A stretch of DNA of 64,000 bases from Ailurus styani (lineage: Eukaryota; Chordata; Mammalia; Carnivora; Ailuridae), in NCBI GenBank assembly GCA_002007465.1, contig LNAC01000135.1, forward strand, positions 2,326,420-2,390,419, in the 5' to 3' direction. The translations under genes were made by a program, and so were the position numbers. Below, piece after piece: positions 1 through 11,200 of the stretch. Every line of letters starts with the position of its first letter. The first letter of the stretch is position 1. Below the pieces are notes generated by a model, which saw nothing but the letters and a program-made list of their open reading frames with translations, made no database searches and was not told the DNA's origin.

Positions 1-43
1 TTAGCCACACATTTTATTTATTTCTTAAAGGAATTCTTTTATT
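1..43. other. Left flank and first copy of a SINE target-site duplication
   Basis: TTAGCCACACATTTTA at 1-16 is repeated at 194-209, on the far side of the SINE at 44-209. The word partly overlaps the decayed SINE head (AACTGAGCCACC in intact copies), so part of the match may be inherited from the SINE itself. Confidence 0.5.
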
Positions 44-209
44 TTAAAAAAAGATTTTATTTGAGAGAGCACTGGCGAGGTGGGGGGCAGTAGAGGGAGA
101 AACAAACTTTCCACTGGGCAGGGAGCCCAATACTGGCCTCAATCCTAGGACCCTGGGATCATGACCTGAGTTGAAGGCAGGTGCTTATCCAATTTAGCCA
201 CACATTTTA
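44..209 (-). mobile_element. CAN-SINE (SINEC), diverged
   Basis: Antisense copy: A/T tail with GATTTTATTTGAGAGAG, then GGGAGCCCAATAC, GGACCCTGGGATCATGACC, and a mutated tRNA-like head. Confidence 0.85.
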
Positions 210-335
210 GCTATGGATTACTTGCATTGGCAGATTACAACAGTTGTGTTTCCACTGTTCTGGTTGCCTTGCAACTCATTCCTTTTCACTCATTGTTTTG
301 TGATTAATATTTAAAACTTTGCATAGCCCCCCCAC

Positions 336-507
336 TTTTTTTTTTTAAGATTGATTTATTTGACAGAGACACAGCAAGAGAGAACACAAGCAGAGGGAGT
401 GGGAGGGGGAGAAGCAGGCTTCCCGCTGAGCAGGGAGCCGGATGTGTGGCTGGATCCCAGGAACCCAGGATCATGACCTGAGCCAAAGGCATACACTCAG
501 GTGCCCC
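336..507 (-). mobile_element. CAN-SINE (SINEC)
   Basis: Poly-T then AAGATTGATTTATTTGACAG, an A/G-rich body, GATCATGACCTGAGCC and head remnant CAGGTGCCCC. Confidence 0.88.
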
Positions 508-647
508 AGCCCTTTTGTTTTTTAATGTGCTTAACTCTAGTAGAAAGACCAGCCCAAGTAAAAGTAATACAATGAAACTGTTTACATAAAGGAAGAAAAC
601 TAGTAATGTTTCATGTTCTTCACTCAGACATAAAACATTTTATATTT

Positions 648-676
648 CACACACACACATATATATATATATATAC
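648..676. repeat. CA/TA microsatellite
   Basis: (CA)n passing into (TA)n. Confidence 0.9.
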
Positions 677-885
677 CCAAAACTAGTAATCACCCCTAAG
701 TAATGTATAGTACTTTCTAAAACAATTTAAAGAAAAAGATAAGTGGCAGAAGTTACCTGACTTTATTAGTTCATTGAGCTTTTGCATCTGGGTAATTTTT
801 AACATGGTGGCGACCCTAGGCCAAAAGAACTACTGAACAATTTAGTAGCTCTGTGAAAAAGGAAAATAACCTGTATTTCACTCTT

Positions 886-1093
886 TTTTTTTTTTTAAAG
901 ATTTTTATTTATTCATTTGACACACAGAGAGAGATTACAAGTAAGCAGAGAGGCAGGCAGAGAGAGAGGAGAGAGGAGGAAGCAGGCTCCCCGCTGAGCA
1001 CAGAGCCAGATGTGGGCCTCGATCCCAGGACCCTGGGATCATGACCTGAGCCGAAGGCAGCGGCTTTAACCCACTGAGCCACCCAGGCGCCCA
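886..1093 (-). mobile_element. CAN-SINE (SINEC), young subfamily, full length
   Basis: Antisense copy ending GAGCCACCCAGGCGCCC. Flanked by target-site duplication CTGTATTTCACTCTT at 871-885 and 1094-1108. Confidence 0.95.
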
Positions 1094-1399
1094 CTGTATT
1101 TCACTCTTAAACACATTCACCAATGGGATGTGTGAAACTTACTGTACAACTCAAAACTTTGAGTCAGATTAGATGCACAGTCACCTGTGTGTCAAATTGC
1201 TCATATAACTACTTGTAGAAAAATTACTTCAAGTAATTCAAAAACAGTAATTTCCGCATATCTAGTAAGATACACTGCAAAATAAGCCATGAGTCATAAA
1301 CTCTGTAATCCTATTGTTAGTAATAATACTGGTAGTGTTTAAAACTAAAAATACTGAAGGTTAAATAACAGATTTCTGCTGAAGAGAATAATGCTTCCA

Positions 1400-1740
1400 A
1401 TGGATTATTCAACTATAAAAAGGAACAAAGTATTGATAATGGTACAACATGGATGAAACCTGAAAATAGCTAAATGAAATAGGCCAGACACAAAAGGCCA
1501 CAGTATGATTCCATATAATTACATGAAATATCCAAAATAGACAAATCCATAGAGACAAAGTGGTTGTCAGAGGCTGTGGAGAAGGGAAGTGGGAGGTGAC
1601 TGCTTAGGTACAGGGTTTCCCTCTGGAGCAATGAAACATTCTGGAACTGGATATTGTAATGGTTGTGTAATATTATAGTTATACTTAGTTCTGAACACGT
1701 ATTTTTAAAGGCTAAAATTACACTGTCATGTATGCATTAT
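1400..1740 (+). mobile_element. Old L1 3' region
   Basis: Decayed sense L1 3' sequence: AACATGGATGAAACCTGAAAA, AAATAGGCCAGACACAAAAGG, CAGTATGATTCCATATAA and GGAGGTGACTGCTTAGGTAC are typical of old mammalian L1 3' ends. Confidence 0.7.
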
Positions 1741-1804
1741 CAGAGGGATTTATTAAACTTTGGTAGTGAACATTAGACATAATTCCACTTAGATGAAAAT
1801 CAGC

Positions 1805-1810
1805 TTTATT
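1805..1810 (-). terminator. CFAP210 polyadenylation signal
   Basis: AATAAA on the minus strand about 87 bases after the stop codon of CFAP210. A second AATAAA lies at 1750-1755. This implies a short 3' UTR; cleavage site not determined. Confidence 0.6.
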
Positions 1811-1896
1811 AACAATACAAGCATAAAATTTGCTTATTTGTAGCTCATAATATTAGCTACAACTTAGTCTTCTCAATCTTAAAAATAAATTTTCTT

Positions 1897-2241
1897 CTAC
1901 CATGTAAAACCTAGCCTTCCCTTAGACTTTTGAAAATTACTATATTTTGATCCCTGCGAGTTATAAAAAGGGAGCTGGATTCCAATGACATCATTTGCCT
2001 GATAACTGGGTCTTAATCCACCTCTGTCCACAAAAACTGGTCCACGGCCACCTCCATGTCCTTCCCGTACAACTTTTACAAGAGGATAAATATATTTATT
2101 TGTTGATTCAGACTCAAGTTCAATTACTTCTCTGGCATAATCCTGAAATTCCTTCTCCTTTTCAGCCACAAGAGCTTCAGTAAGTCTGTAATACTCTAAT
2201 TCTGCTTGTTTTTCTTGCTTGGCATTAAATTTATTTTGGGC
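1897..2241 (-). CDS. CFAP210: CFAP210 coding exon 9 with stop
   Basis: Acceptor CCCAAACAG, phase 0. 114 codons and TAA-type end of frame. The first half continues the helix ([18 protein letters not shown]). The second half is the conserved non-helical tail with [18 protein letters not shown] and LGFTW at the end. Confidence 0.93.
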   Translation of the reverse strand, partial: AQNKFNAKQEKQAELEYYRLTEALVAEKEKEFQDYAREVIELESESTNKYIYPLVKVVREGHGGGRGPVFVDRGGLRPSYQANDVIGIQLPFYNSQGSKYSNFQKSKGRLGFTW

Positions 2242-5200
2242 CTGTTTGGGAAAGAAAGAAAATGCAACTTTATATTGGTGAGATCAATTTTCTAAATATC
2301 CATAGCATTTGAAGTTGTAGAAAGATTTTCTAAACGCACTGATAGGTGACAAGTTCTGACTTAAAAACTACACGTGACCCTAGAACAACATGGGGCTTAG
2401 GGACACCAACCCCCAGTACAGTAAAGAATTGATGTATAATTTTGACTCTGAAAGACTTCTAAAAGTTTACTGTTGACCAGAAGCCTTACTGATATAAAGT
2501 TGACACATTTTGTATGTGCATAATGTATTATATGCTGCGTTCTGAAAATAATACCTTTTTCTCAATTTGGGGGGGCATATTTCTAGGCTATGTGGTTCAT
2601 CTCCAAGATTTTTCAATGGTAGCAAATCTCCAAAAAATTTTCCAATGTATGTATGGAAAAAATCCATGTATAAGTGGACCCCACAGTTCAAACCTATATT
2701 GTTCAAAGGGCTCCTCTGTATACTATAATTTCAGAAACTCCCATGTTTCTCACAGTAATATGCTCCAAGCAGTGGCTCGGTGAAACTTAATAACCTTATG
2801 CAAGAAAATATCTTCAAACAATATAACAAAGTAGTTAAAAGCATGAATTTTAGGTAAAAAATAATTGAGTTTAGAATCCCGGTTCTACTTTGGCAGGTCT
2901 AGAAGAACTATCAATCACTGCCTCCAACCCATCCACTTTTTTTTTTTTCATCTCTACACAACATGGGACTCAAACTCATGACCCTGAGATCAAGAGTTGC
3001 ACGTTCTTCCAACTGAGCCAGCCAGGTACCCTCCCCGCCATCTGCTATTCTAAAGGACCTCACTAAAATCCACTGTTCTAAGTCAGTCCAATATACCATG
3101 TAACCCAGACAAGTAAGGCTAAATCAGCAGCGAATATCTGAACCAAATTAAACCAATTACATCCCCCCCCCAGGAACTTGAAGTTGTAACAAGTGGCATT
3201 TATCAGAGTACATTGGTTGATCTGGAACTGGGTGGAGTAAGTACTCTAAACAATTTACCAAAAGCCAATTTATATCTCATAATTTTTTTTCTTTTAACTC
3301 CTTATGTTTGCAAAAACATTGTTCTTTTAACTGATTATATGAGGTGATTTTAATGAAGTCTAATTGACAACTTTTTTGATTTAGCAGCATTTTAAGAAAT
3401 GCTGAGTTTGAATTTGTCAAAATTTGAGTGATTTTTGTCTACCTATGAATATCCTTAATATTTATGAAAATATTTTGCTAAATCAGTAACCAACACTTCA
3501 GTGTAGAAGGGCCCAAACCTGGTAACTACTGTACACTGAAATTTATAAATAAATAGAGCAACGATAACATATTAAATACCAATGTTTTGGTATTTAATTC
3601 AAATTCAAATTAATTCAAATACAATTCAAAATTAAGGTTTATGTGCTTTAAAAAAAAGGCTTATATGCTATTTGTTGAATTGGTGCTATAATACCAGGAG
3701 TTGAAAAAGTAGCAAATGACCTTCAAAAAGGTTGAGAAAATCAGAAAAAGCTAAAACTACTCTAATAAAAGGTTAAATGCTATAATTTGGGAACTTACGG
3801 GGCAACTAGGATATGTTTGATAGCAATTTGTGGAAAGATATTAAGAAAGCAAGGAGAGACATCTGAAGTACAGTAAGGAAGTGACAAGGGAAGGGAAGGA
3901 TTATCATAATGGATCATATGACTGATGCCTCAATTTTTATTGCATTAAGCACAAATAGGTTTATAAAGAAACTTAAAATATTGTTTTAAATTCCTAAAAA
4001 TTGTAACAGCTGGGGGTAAAGTAACAAGCATCTTTAGAAGATTCTAGAGAGCTAATTACTTTGAGTACTGGAAAATAAAGGGAAGGGATCAAGTATTCTG
4101 TCTTTCTTTAAAAACTGTATCTCAGGGAAACCAACTTGTTGATTGTGAAAAGTTCTTTGAAGACTTGAGCAAATGAATAAGAAGAAATGAGAGAATATCA
4201 ATATCTTGCCACTTCATGAACTAAGAGATTCAGACAATAATCATCAAAGGGTGTTCATGTCACATGAAGTGACAGCAGTCACCATGTGCCTTCTGATGGA
4301 AGTATACAACACCACATAAGAGGAATTTTCACCAAAAGATTTGAACCTGACTCTCACCTCAACTAGATTTTACCTGAAATGGAGGAAGCATAATAAACTA
4401 CACAATAGGGGTTCAACCATAAAAATCCAGACTGTATTAATTCCAAAAAACAAACTCTGTAAATTAGTCCCTCAACAAGTAAGTTGCAAAACAAACAATA
4501 AAGACAAAAAGGGAGAACTGAAGAACTTAAGAGAGGATAGAGGATGAGGAGTGTTAGATAAGAGACTTGAAATACATATCAACCAAATAGAATATATGAA
4601 CCTTATGTGATCCTGATTAAAACAAACTAAGGGGTGCCTGGCTTGCTTAGACTGTAGAGCATGTGACTCTTATCTCAGGGTCTTGAGTTCAAGCCCCATA
4701 TTGGGCATGGAGTCTACTTACAAAGAAAAAAAAAGTTTAAAAACCAACAAACTAAAAAAATATGAGACAATTTAAAGGAAATTTAAACACCGAATATTAA
4801 TTGGTTTAGATGTAATAATGGAATTGTGATTATGTAAATTTGTAAAGAGTCCCTGAGTTTGAGAGATACATACTTACACTTGATCTTAGCCAAAAGGCCG
4901 AGAAGCAATGAGAGATACATACTTAAATGTACATTGATAAAATGACATCTGGGATATTCTTAAAAATAAGATGGCAGGGCGCCTGGGTGGCTCAGTGGGT
5001 TAAAGCCGCTGCCTTCGGCTCAGGTCATGATCCCAGGGTCCTGGGATCGAGGCCCACATTGGGCTCTCTGCTTGGCAGGGAGCCTGCTTCCTCCTCTCTC
5101 TCTCTGCCTGCCTCTCTGCCTACTTGTGATCTGATCTCTCTCTCTGTGTCAAATAAATTAAAAAAAAATCTTTAAAAAAAAAAATAATATGGCAGATCCT

Positions 5201-8200
5201 ACTTCTGGCAATGGCTATATGAAGAGGTTGGTCATTTCCCCTCTATATAAAACAAGTTTATTATTTAAAATTGCTGAAATTCCCATTTCAAAGCACTGTT
5301 AAGTGACCATGTATAAACAACTACTTGAGAAATGTGTTTTCATGAAAAACTGCTACTAAATCGAGTAAGAACTGCAAGCTTGTCTGGGGGACATTGCTAT
5401 CCCTCCAGCTCATGTGGAGAAAACTTGCAGATTTGCTGGACAATGATGGCAGATTGCATTTGGATTGAGTAGCAAAAGCAGTTAGAAATTTAAGAGGGGA
5501 GATTCTGGAAGTGAGATGGGCATAGGAGGGTTGGATTAATAAACTCTACAGACATCCTTGTCACATTGATAAACTACACATTCACACAAGAGACCCAAAG
5601 GAGCTTAGCAAAAATTAAAAGCCTGGGGGAAACTGTGAATTTGCTGTTCTTAGGATAACATTCTCAACCAACACATAGCTTGTGCGGCAGGGGTAAAAGC
5701 CTTACATCACTGAACTGAACATAAGCTCCATCCACATTATTGGTTGACTGTCAAACAAACTCAATCTGCTGAACGCCAAAAATAAAGAGGAATTTTTGAA
5801 ACCAGCAAGAGAAAAATGATACATCACATTTAGAGGACCAACAATATGATAAACAGCAGATTGCTAATGGTAAACAATGAAGGCCAGAGATGATGGAACA
5901 ATATATTCGAAGAGATGGGAAAGGATTCTATCCAGTAATTTTATACTCACTGAAATGAAGACAAAGGCATTTCCACAAACACATAAACTGAAATGATTTA
6001 TTACTAGCCCAACAGTGCTATAAAACATGCTAAAGGAAGTCTTCAGGCTGAACAGAAATTGCTAATAAACATAAGATGCTCAATATCACTAATCATTAGG
6101 GAAATGCAAATGAAAACAAGTGAAATCCACTTCAAACCTATTATGATGGCTATCATAAATAACAACAAAACCATCAACCCAGACTTCAACAAATGTTGAG
6201 TATTCAGAGAAATTGAAACCCCCTTGAATATTGCTGGAAGGAATGTTAAGTGGTACAGCTTTATAGAAAACAGTATTCAAGGGGCACCTGGGTGGCTCAG
6301 CTGGTTAAGTGTCTAACTCTTGATTTCATCTCAGGTCATGATCTCAGTGTTGTGGGACTGAGCCCTGGGTAGGGCTCTATGTCTAGCCTGGAGGCTCTTT
6401 GGGATTCACTCTCTCCCTCTGCCACTCCCCCTGCTTGTACACTCTCTTTCTCTCTCTCTCAAAATAAATAAAATCTTAAAAAATATTGTACAATGGTTCT
6501 TTAAAAAGTTAAACCTAAAAAAAAAGTTAAACCTAGGATTACCATATGATCTGGCAATTCTATTTCTGTATATATAGACAAAAGAATTGAAAGCAGGACT
6601 CAACAGATATGTGTATACCAATATCCACAGAAGCATTATTCACAATAGCCAAAAGAGGGAAACAACCCAAATGTCCACTGATGGATGGATGTATAAATAA
6701 AATGGGCTTTATATGTACAATAGGATATTATTCAGCCTTAATAAAAAAGGAAATTCTGACACATGCTACAACATGGATAAGTCTTGAAGACATTATGCTA
6801 AGTAAAATAATACAAATACAAAAGGACAGATATGATTTCATTAATATGAGGTACCTGGAATATTCAAATTCACAGAGACAGAAAGTAGAATAGTGGTCAC
6901 CAGGGACTGGCAGAAAGGAGGAATGAAAAGGTACAGAATTTCAGTGTAGGATGATGAAAAAGTTGTGGAGATGGATAGTGGTGATAGTAAATGCACTTAA
7001 TGGCCTTGAACTGGTACACTGAAAAATGGTTAAAATGGCAAATTTTATGTATATTCTACCCCATTAAAAAAAAAATGTTAAAGCACAATTATAAGAAAAC
7101 AATCCAGGGGTGCTTGGGTGGCTCAATTGCCTTTGGCGCAGGTCATGATCCCAGGGTTCTGGGATGGAGCCCCATGTCAGCCTCCTGCTCAGTGGGGAGT
7201 CTGCTTCTTCCTCTCCCTCTGCTATTCCCCCATGCTTGTGCTCTCTCTCTCTCTCAAATAAATAAATAAAATAAAATTTAAAAAACACTTCACAAACAAC
7301 CCAACTGAATAACTGGCAAAAGATTAGAATACAAACTTCATAAAAGAAGACACACAAATATCTATAAAGGATATGAAAAGATGTTCAAAATCTTTAGTCT
7401 TTAGGGAAATGCAAAACAACACCAAGACATATCACTACGCTAGAAATAGTTAACGGATAACAAAAACAAGTGTTGATGAGGATGTGGAACAATATGTCCT
7501 CACATATGTTGCTGGTAGGAATGGAAATGGTATAGCCATTTTGGAAAACAGTTTTAAGTCATAAATGATAGGATGCCAGGTCCTCTATATGTGTTCTAAA
7601 ATCTCTGGTACCCCCCATCACCCCAATTCTGAAACCTAGAATTCTGAAACCTAGAATCATCGCCTGCCATATGAATTTGCATTTTCTTTAATATTTACTA
7701 AAGCACAGTAGACACTGAAGAAGGATAAGTATTTGTGCAAAAGACATAAACCTAGTATGGGAACTTCAATGCAGATAAAAAGAGAAACTAACTCCACAAT
7801 TTTATATATTTTATTGTGTCATAACCATAATGATCATTTGATCTTATTTGACGGAGGAAACCACCTGAGAAACAGAAAACTAGCATGAGCTCTACATTAC
7901 ATATTTATTTTTAAAATAAGTATAAACATTTAAGAATAATTACCATTTGCCGAATATGGGCATCTCGAACTTCCTGCCGTTCTTTATCAGCTTTACGTTT
8001 TTTCTCCTTTTCGTGCTCTTGGAAAATCCGATCTGCTTTCATGATAGCCAGCAATTGTTCTTTAGCCTCTAGTTTCCTCTGTCTTTCTTCTTCCTCTTTA
8101 TTTTTCATCTAGATGTTAAAAGGCAAAGAGAAAAAAATTTTTTCATCGACCAGTGCTCTCTAATAAAGCACAGTTAGAAAGCTCCAAGCAGAAATCCAGA

Positions 8201-11200
8201 AGCAATGAAAGAGCAGACGTTACATGCACCTATGCTCATTCCCACATGGTCAGTTTACTTTGGTTTTGTTCTATTTTCCAAATAACAGGAAACACACAAT
8301 GAAAACTTGAGTGATACTGGTTTAAAAAATAAAATACAGGAAGAGAATAGCAAGATCTTCTCAAGGTAGGGGAATATTTGTAGGTAAGAAATTAATTGCT
8401 ATAATATCTAAATTAAATATTATGACAGTCAATTATATAGGACATAAGGATTATTTGAAGGATTAAGAAATACAGAAATGCAATAGGGTAATTTGTATTT
8501 GGTTAGTCTTAAAAACACTCAAATGTATATTAAGCGAATAACAATTTTTACATTTCAGATGGTTCTGAAACAAAAGAGATTATTATTTGGTGTCTATCAG
8601 TATCTTATTTGTAATTGATTATCATGTGATCTTCTGTTAGAAATTAAACATGGTCTGATTTCAAGAATATAGGAAGATAAATTCATATGTTATTTTTCAA
8701 ATCTTCACTAGTTTTTTGTCAGAGAGGCAGAAGGAGTGAAAACTACACTGGAAAGGACTTAATTTTTTTTTTAATTTTTATTTGTCATAATTGAATTACT
8801 TACCACAACAGCTCTGTATTCGGCAATCGCTTTTAATTCTGCTTTGTTTTTTTCATATTTTTCTTTTTCTCTTTTTTCCAATTCAGCCTCAGCTTCTGCA
8901 GTATCTCTAGCAATAATCAAATCTTCATTGTCAAGTTTCTCTTTTATTAGTTCACTCAGAAAGTTATTTATTCTTTCTCTCCTTTCTTCCATTAGCCTAT
9001 AACAAAATAACCATCACTTGTTAAATCTTATGAATAGATTTGTTATGGAGCCAAAATAATTTCATTTGAAATCAGATATTTTACAGTTTTTTAAAAAACT
9101 GAAAGGAGCCCCACTAATCCTTATATATACTGATTATTTTAAGTGGAAACTATTTTTAAAACTTTATTTTTAGAATAAAGTATATTTTAAAAATCTAAAG
9201 GGAGTAATACATATAATATCTTGTGTATGTGTGTGTATGCGCATGTATGTGTGTGTGTATGTGTGTGTAGGAAATAAAGTATTAAAATTCTCACAATGAA
9301 AATATTTTCAAAATACTTAGACACCCTGCTTACTCTAACATTGGAGGTGTAGGTTATAAAATAAAGGCCTTTCTTTAAATGAAATCTCGAAAATACCTAG
9401 TAAAAGTTATCAAACCCTGAATAAATCCATCCTCTTACTATATGGTACTATATGGTAATAAATCCATCCTCTTACTATGTGGTAATATAATTTATTCATA
9501 GCACTTTACTGACTTCATCTATTTATATGAAGATAGACAACTGTCCTTTTACACAATGAGATTCCTGAGGTCAGAGAATGGGTAAGTCCTCGCTCTAGTT
9601 CAGAGCCAAGAATGGTGACTGGCACATCATTAACAATAACTAAGGGGGCGCCTGGGTGGGTTAAAGCCTCAATGGGTTAAAGCCTCTGCCTTCGGCTCCG
9701 GTCATGATCTCAGGGCCCTGGGATTGAGCCCCGCATCGGGCTCTCTGCTTCTGGGAGCCTGCTTCCTCCTCTCTCTCTGCCTGCCTCTCTGCCTACTTGT
9801 GATCTCTCTCTCTCTCTCTCTGTCAAATAAATAAATAAAATATTTTAAAAAAATAAACAATAACTAGGTATTTGTTAAAGAAATAGGGGCATTTTCATTT
9901 ATGATTGGGTGAAAAATACTTTTATATTTAGATGTGACAGAATCGCTAATGTATTGAGTGAATTGCAAAGCAATGTGGGAGAAATGAGAAGAAAGGACAC
10001 AGTGTATATGCCAAGGAAATTACAATCTAAAGTGGAGAAAAGACATTTATGCAAATAATAATACATGCCAAAGGGTGATTCATGCCATGAGAAAGCTAGA
10101 AAGTGATATAGGCAGATGAGAAAAAAGGAAGGCTTCATGGGAAAGATGATATTGCATCTAGACTTTCAACAACAATATTCTAAACGCTTTTATTGATTGC
10201 CTACTATGTTCCAGACATTATTCCAGGTGCTGGGGACATAAGAGTAAACAAAAACATTAAGTCTCTGTTCTCCTATAACTTTCATTACAGCTGGTGTAGA
10301 GGGATAGTGAACAAAGTAAATAATTAATATGGTGCTATATCACACAATGAGGAAAAAGTAAGCAATTAAACAGATAAGCAATGTGGGGTGGGGCTGTAAT
10401 TTTAATTTTGGGTAGTCAGGGTGGGCCTCATTGAGAAGGCAACATCTGAGTAATGATCCTTTTGAAAGAGTTTAGGGAGGTCAGCGTTCCCCAGAGAGGG
10501 TATAGGAGAAGTCCAGTGTGAGTGATGAGGAGGCAAAGAAGGAGAGAATAGTACGAGATAAAGTCCAAGAGATGAGGCTGGGTTCACCTGGGAATTAAGA
10601 TGGTGGAGAGCGTCATGGGCCTTAGTAAATACTCTACATGCGATATAAAGCATTGGAACATTCTGTACGAGGCAAAAGTGGTATGTAGACAGAAACACAA
10701 TGTACTGCAACTGGCCTCCTCTCTCTTACTTCATGCCAAACTTCTCACTAAAGTAAGCAATGACTTCCATATCTGATGGACATTTCCTTTTAAAAATCTC
10801 ATTTAGGGGCACCTGGGTGGCACAATCAGTTAAGTGTCCACCTCTTGGTTTCCACTCATGTAATCTCAGGATTGTGAGATCAAGCTCTCTGTTGGGCTCC
10901 ACACTCAGTGCACAGTCTGCTTAAGACTCTCCCTCCCTGTGCCCACCCACACTCTCTCTCTAAAATAAATACATAAATCTTTTTTTTTAAATCTCATTTA
11001 ATCCCTCTATTGATCTAACACCAAAGACCTCTTCTTATAGAAACTCTCCTTGTTGTTTCTCTGATTTTCTTCCAATCTCTGGAAAATATTCTTTGGTCTT
11101 CACATGATCTTCTTTCTCCATTCGACCCTTAAATATGGACTTCCCAAGGGACTATGCCACCTTCATTTCTTACCTACTCATCATAGGTGAGCTCACCTGT

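Noticed and set aside
909..1123. Recurrent protein-like frames with the motif [10 protein letters not shown] and LCSAGSLL at many places on both strands
   Set aside because: They are all translations of CAN-SINE copies in one orientation. The repeated motif is the SINE consensus, not a protein family.
4631..4736. Possible tRNA gene
   Set aside because: It has tRNA-Lys-like A and B box text but is a SINE with tail. No intact cloverleaf is seen here or in the other SINE heads.
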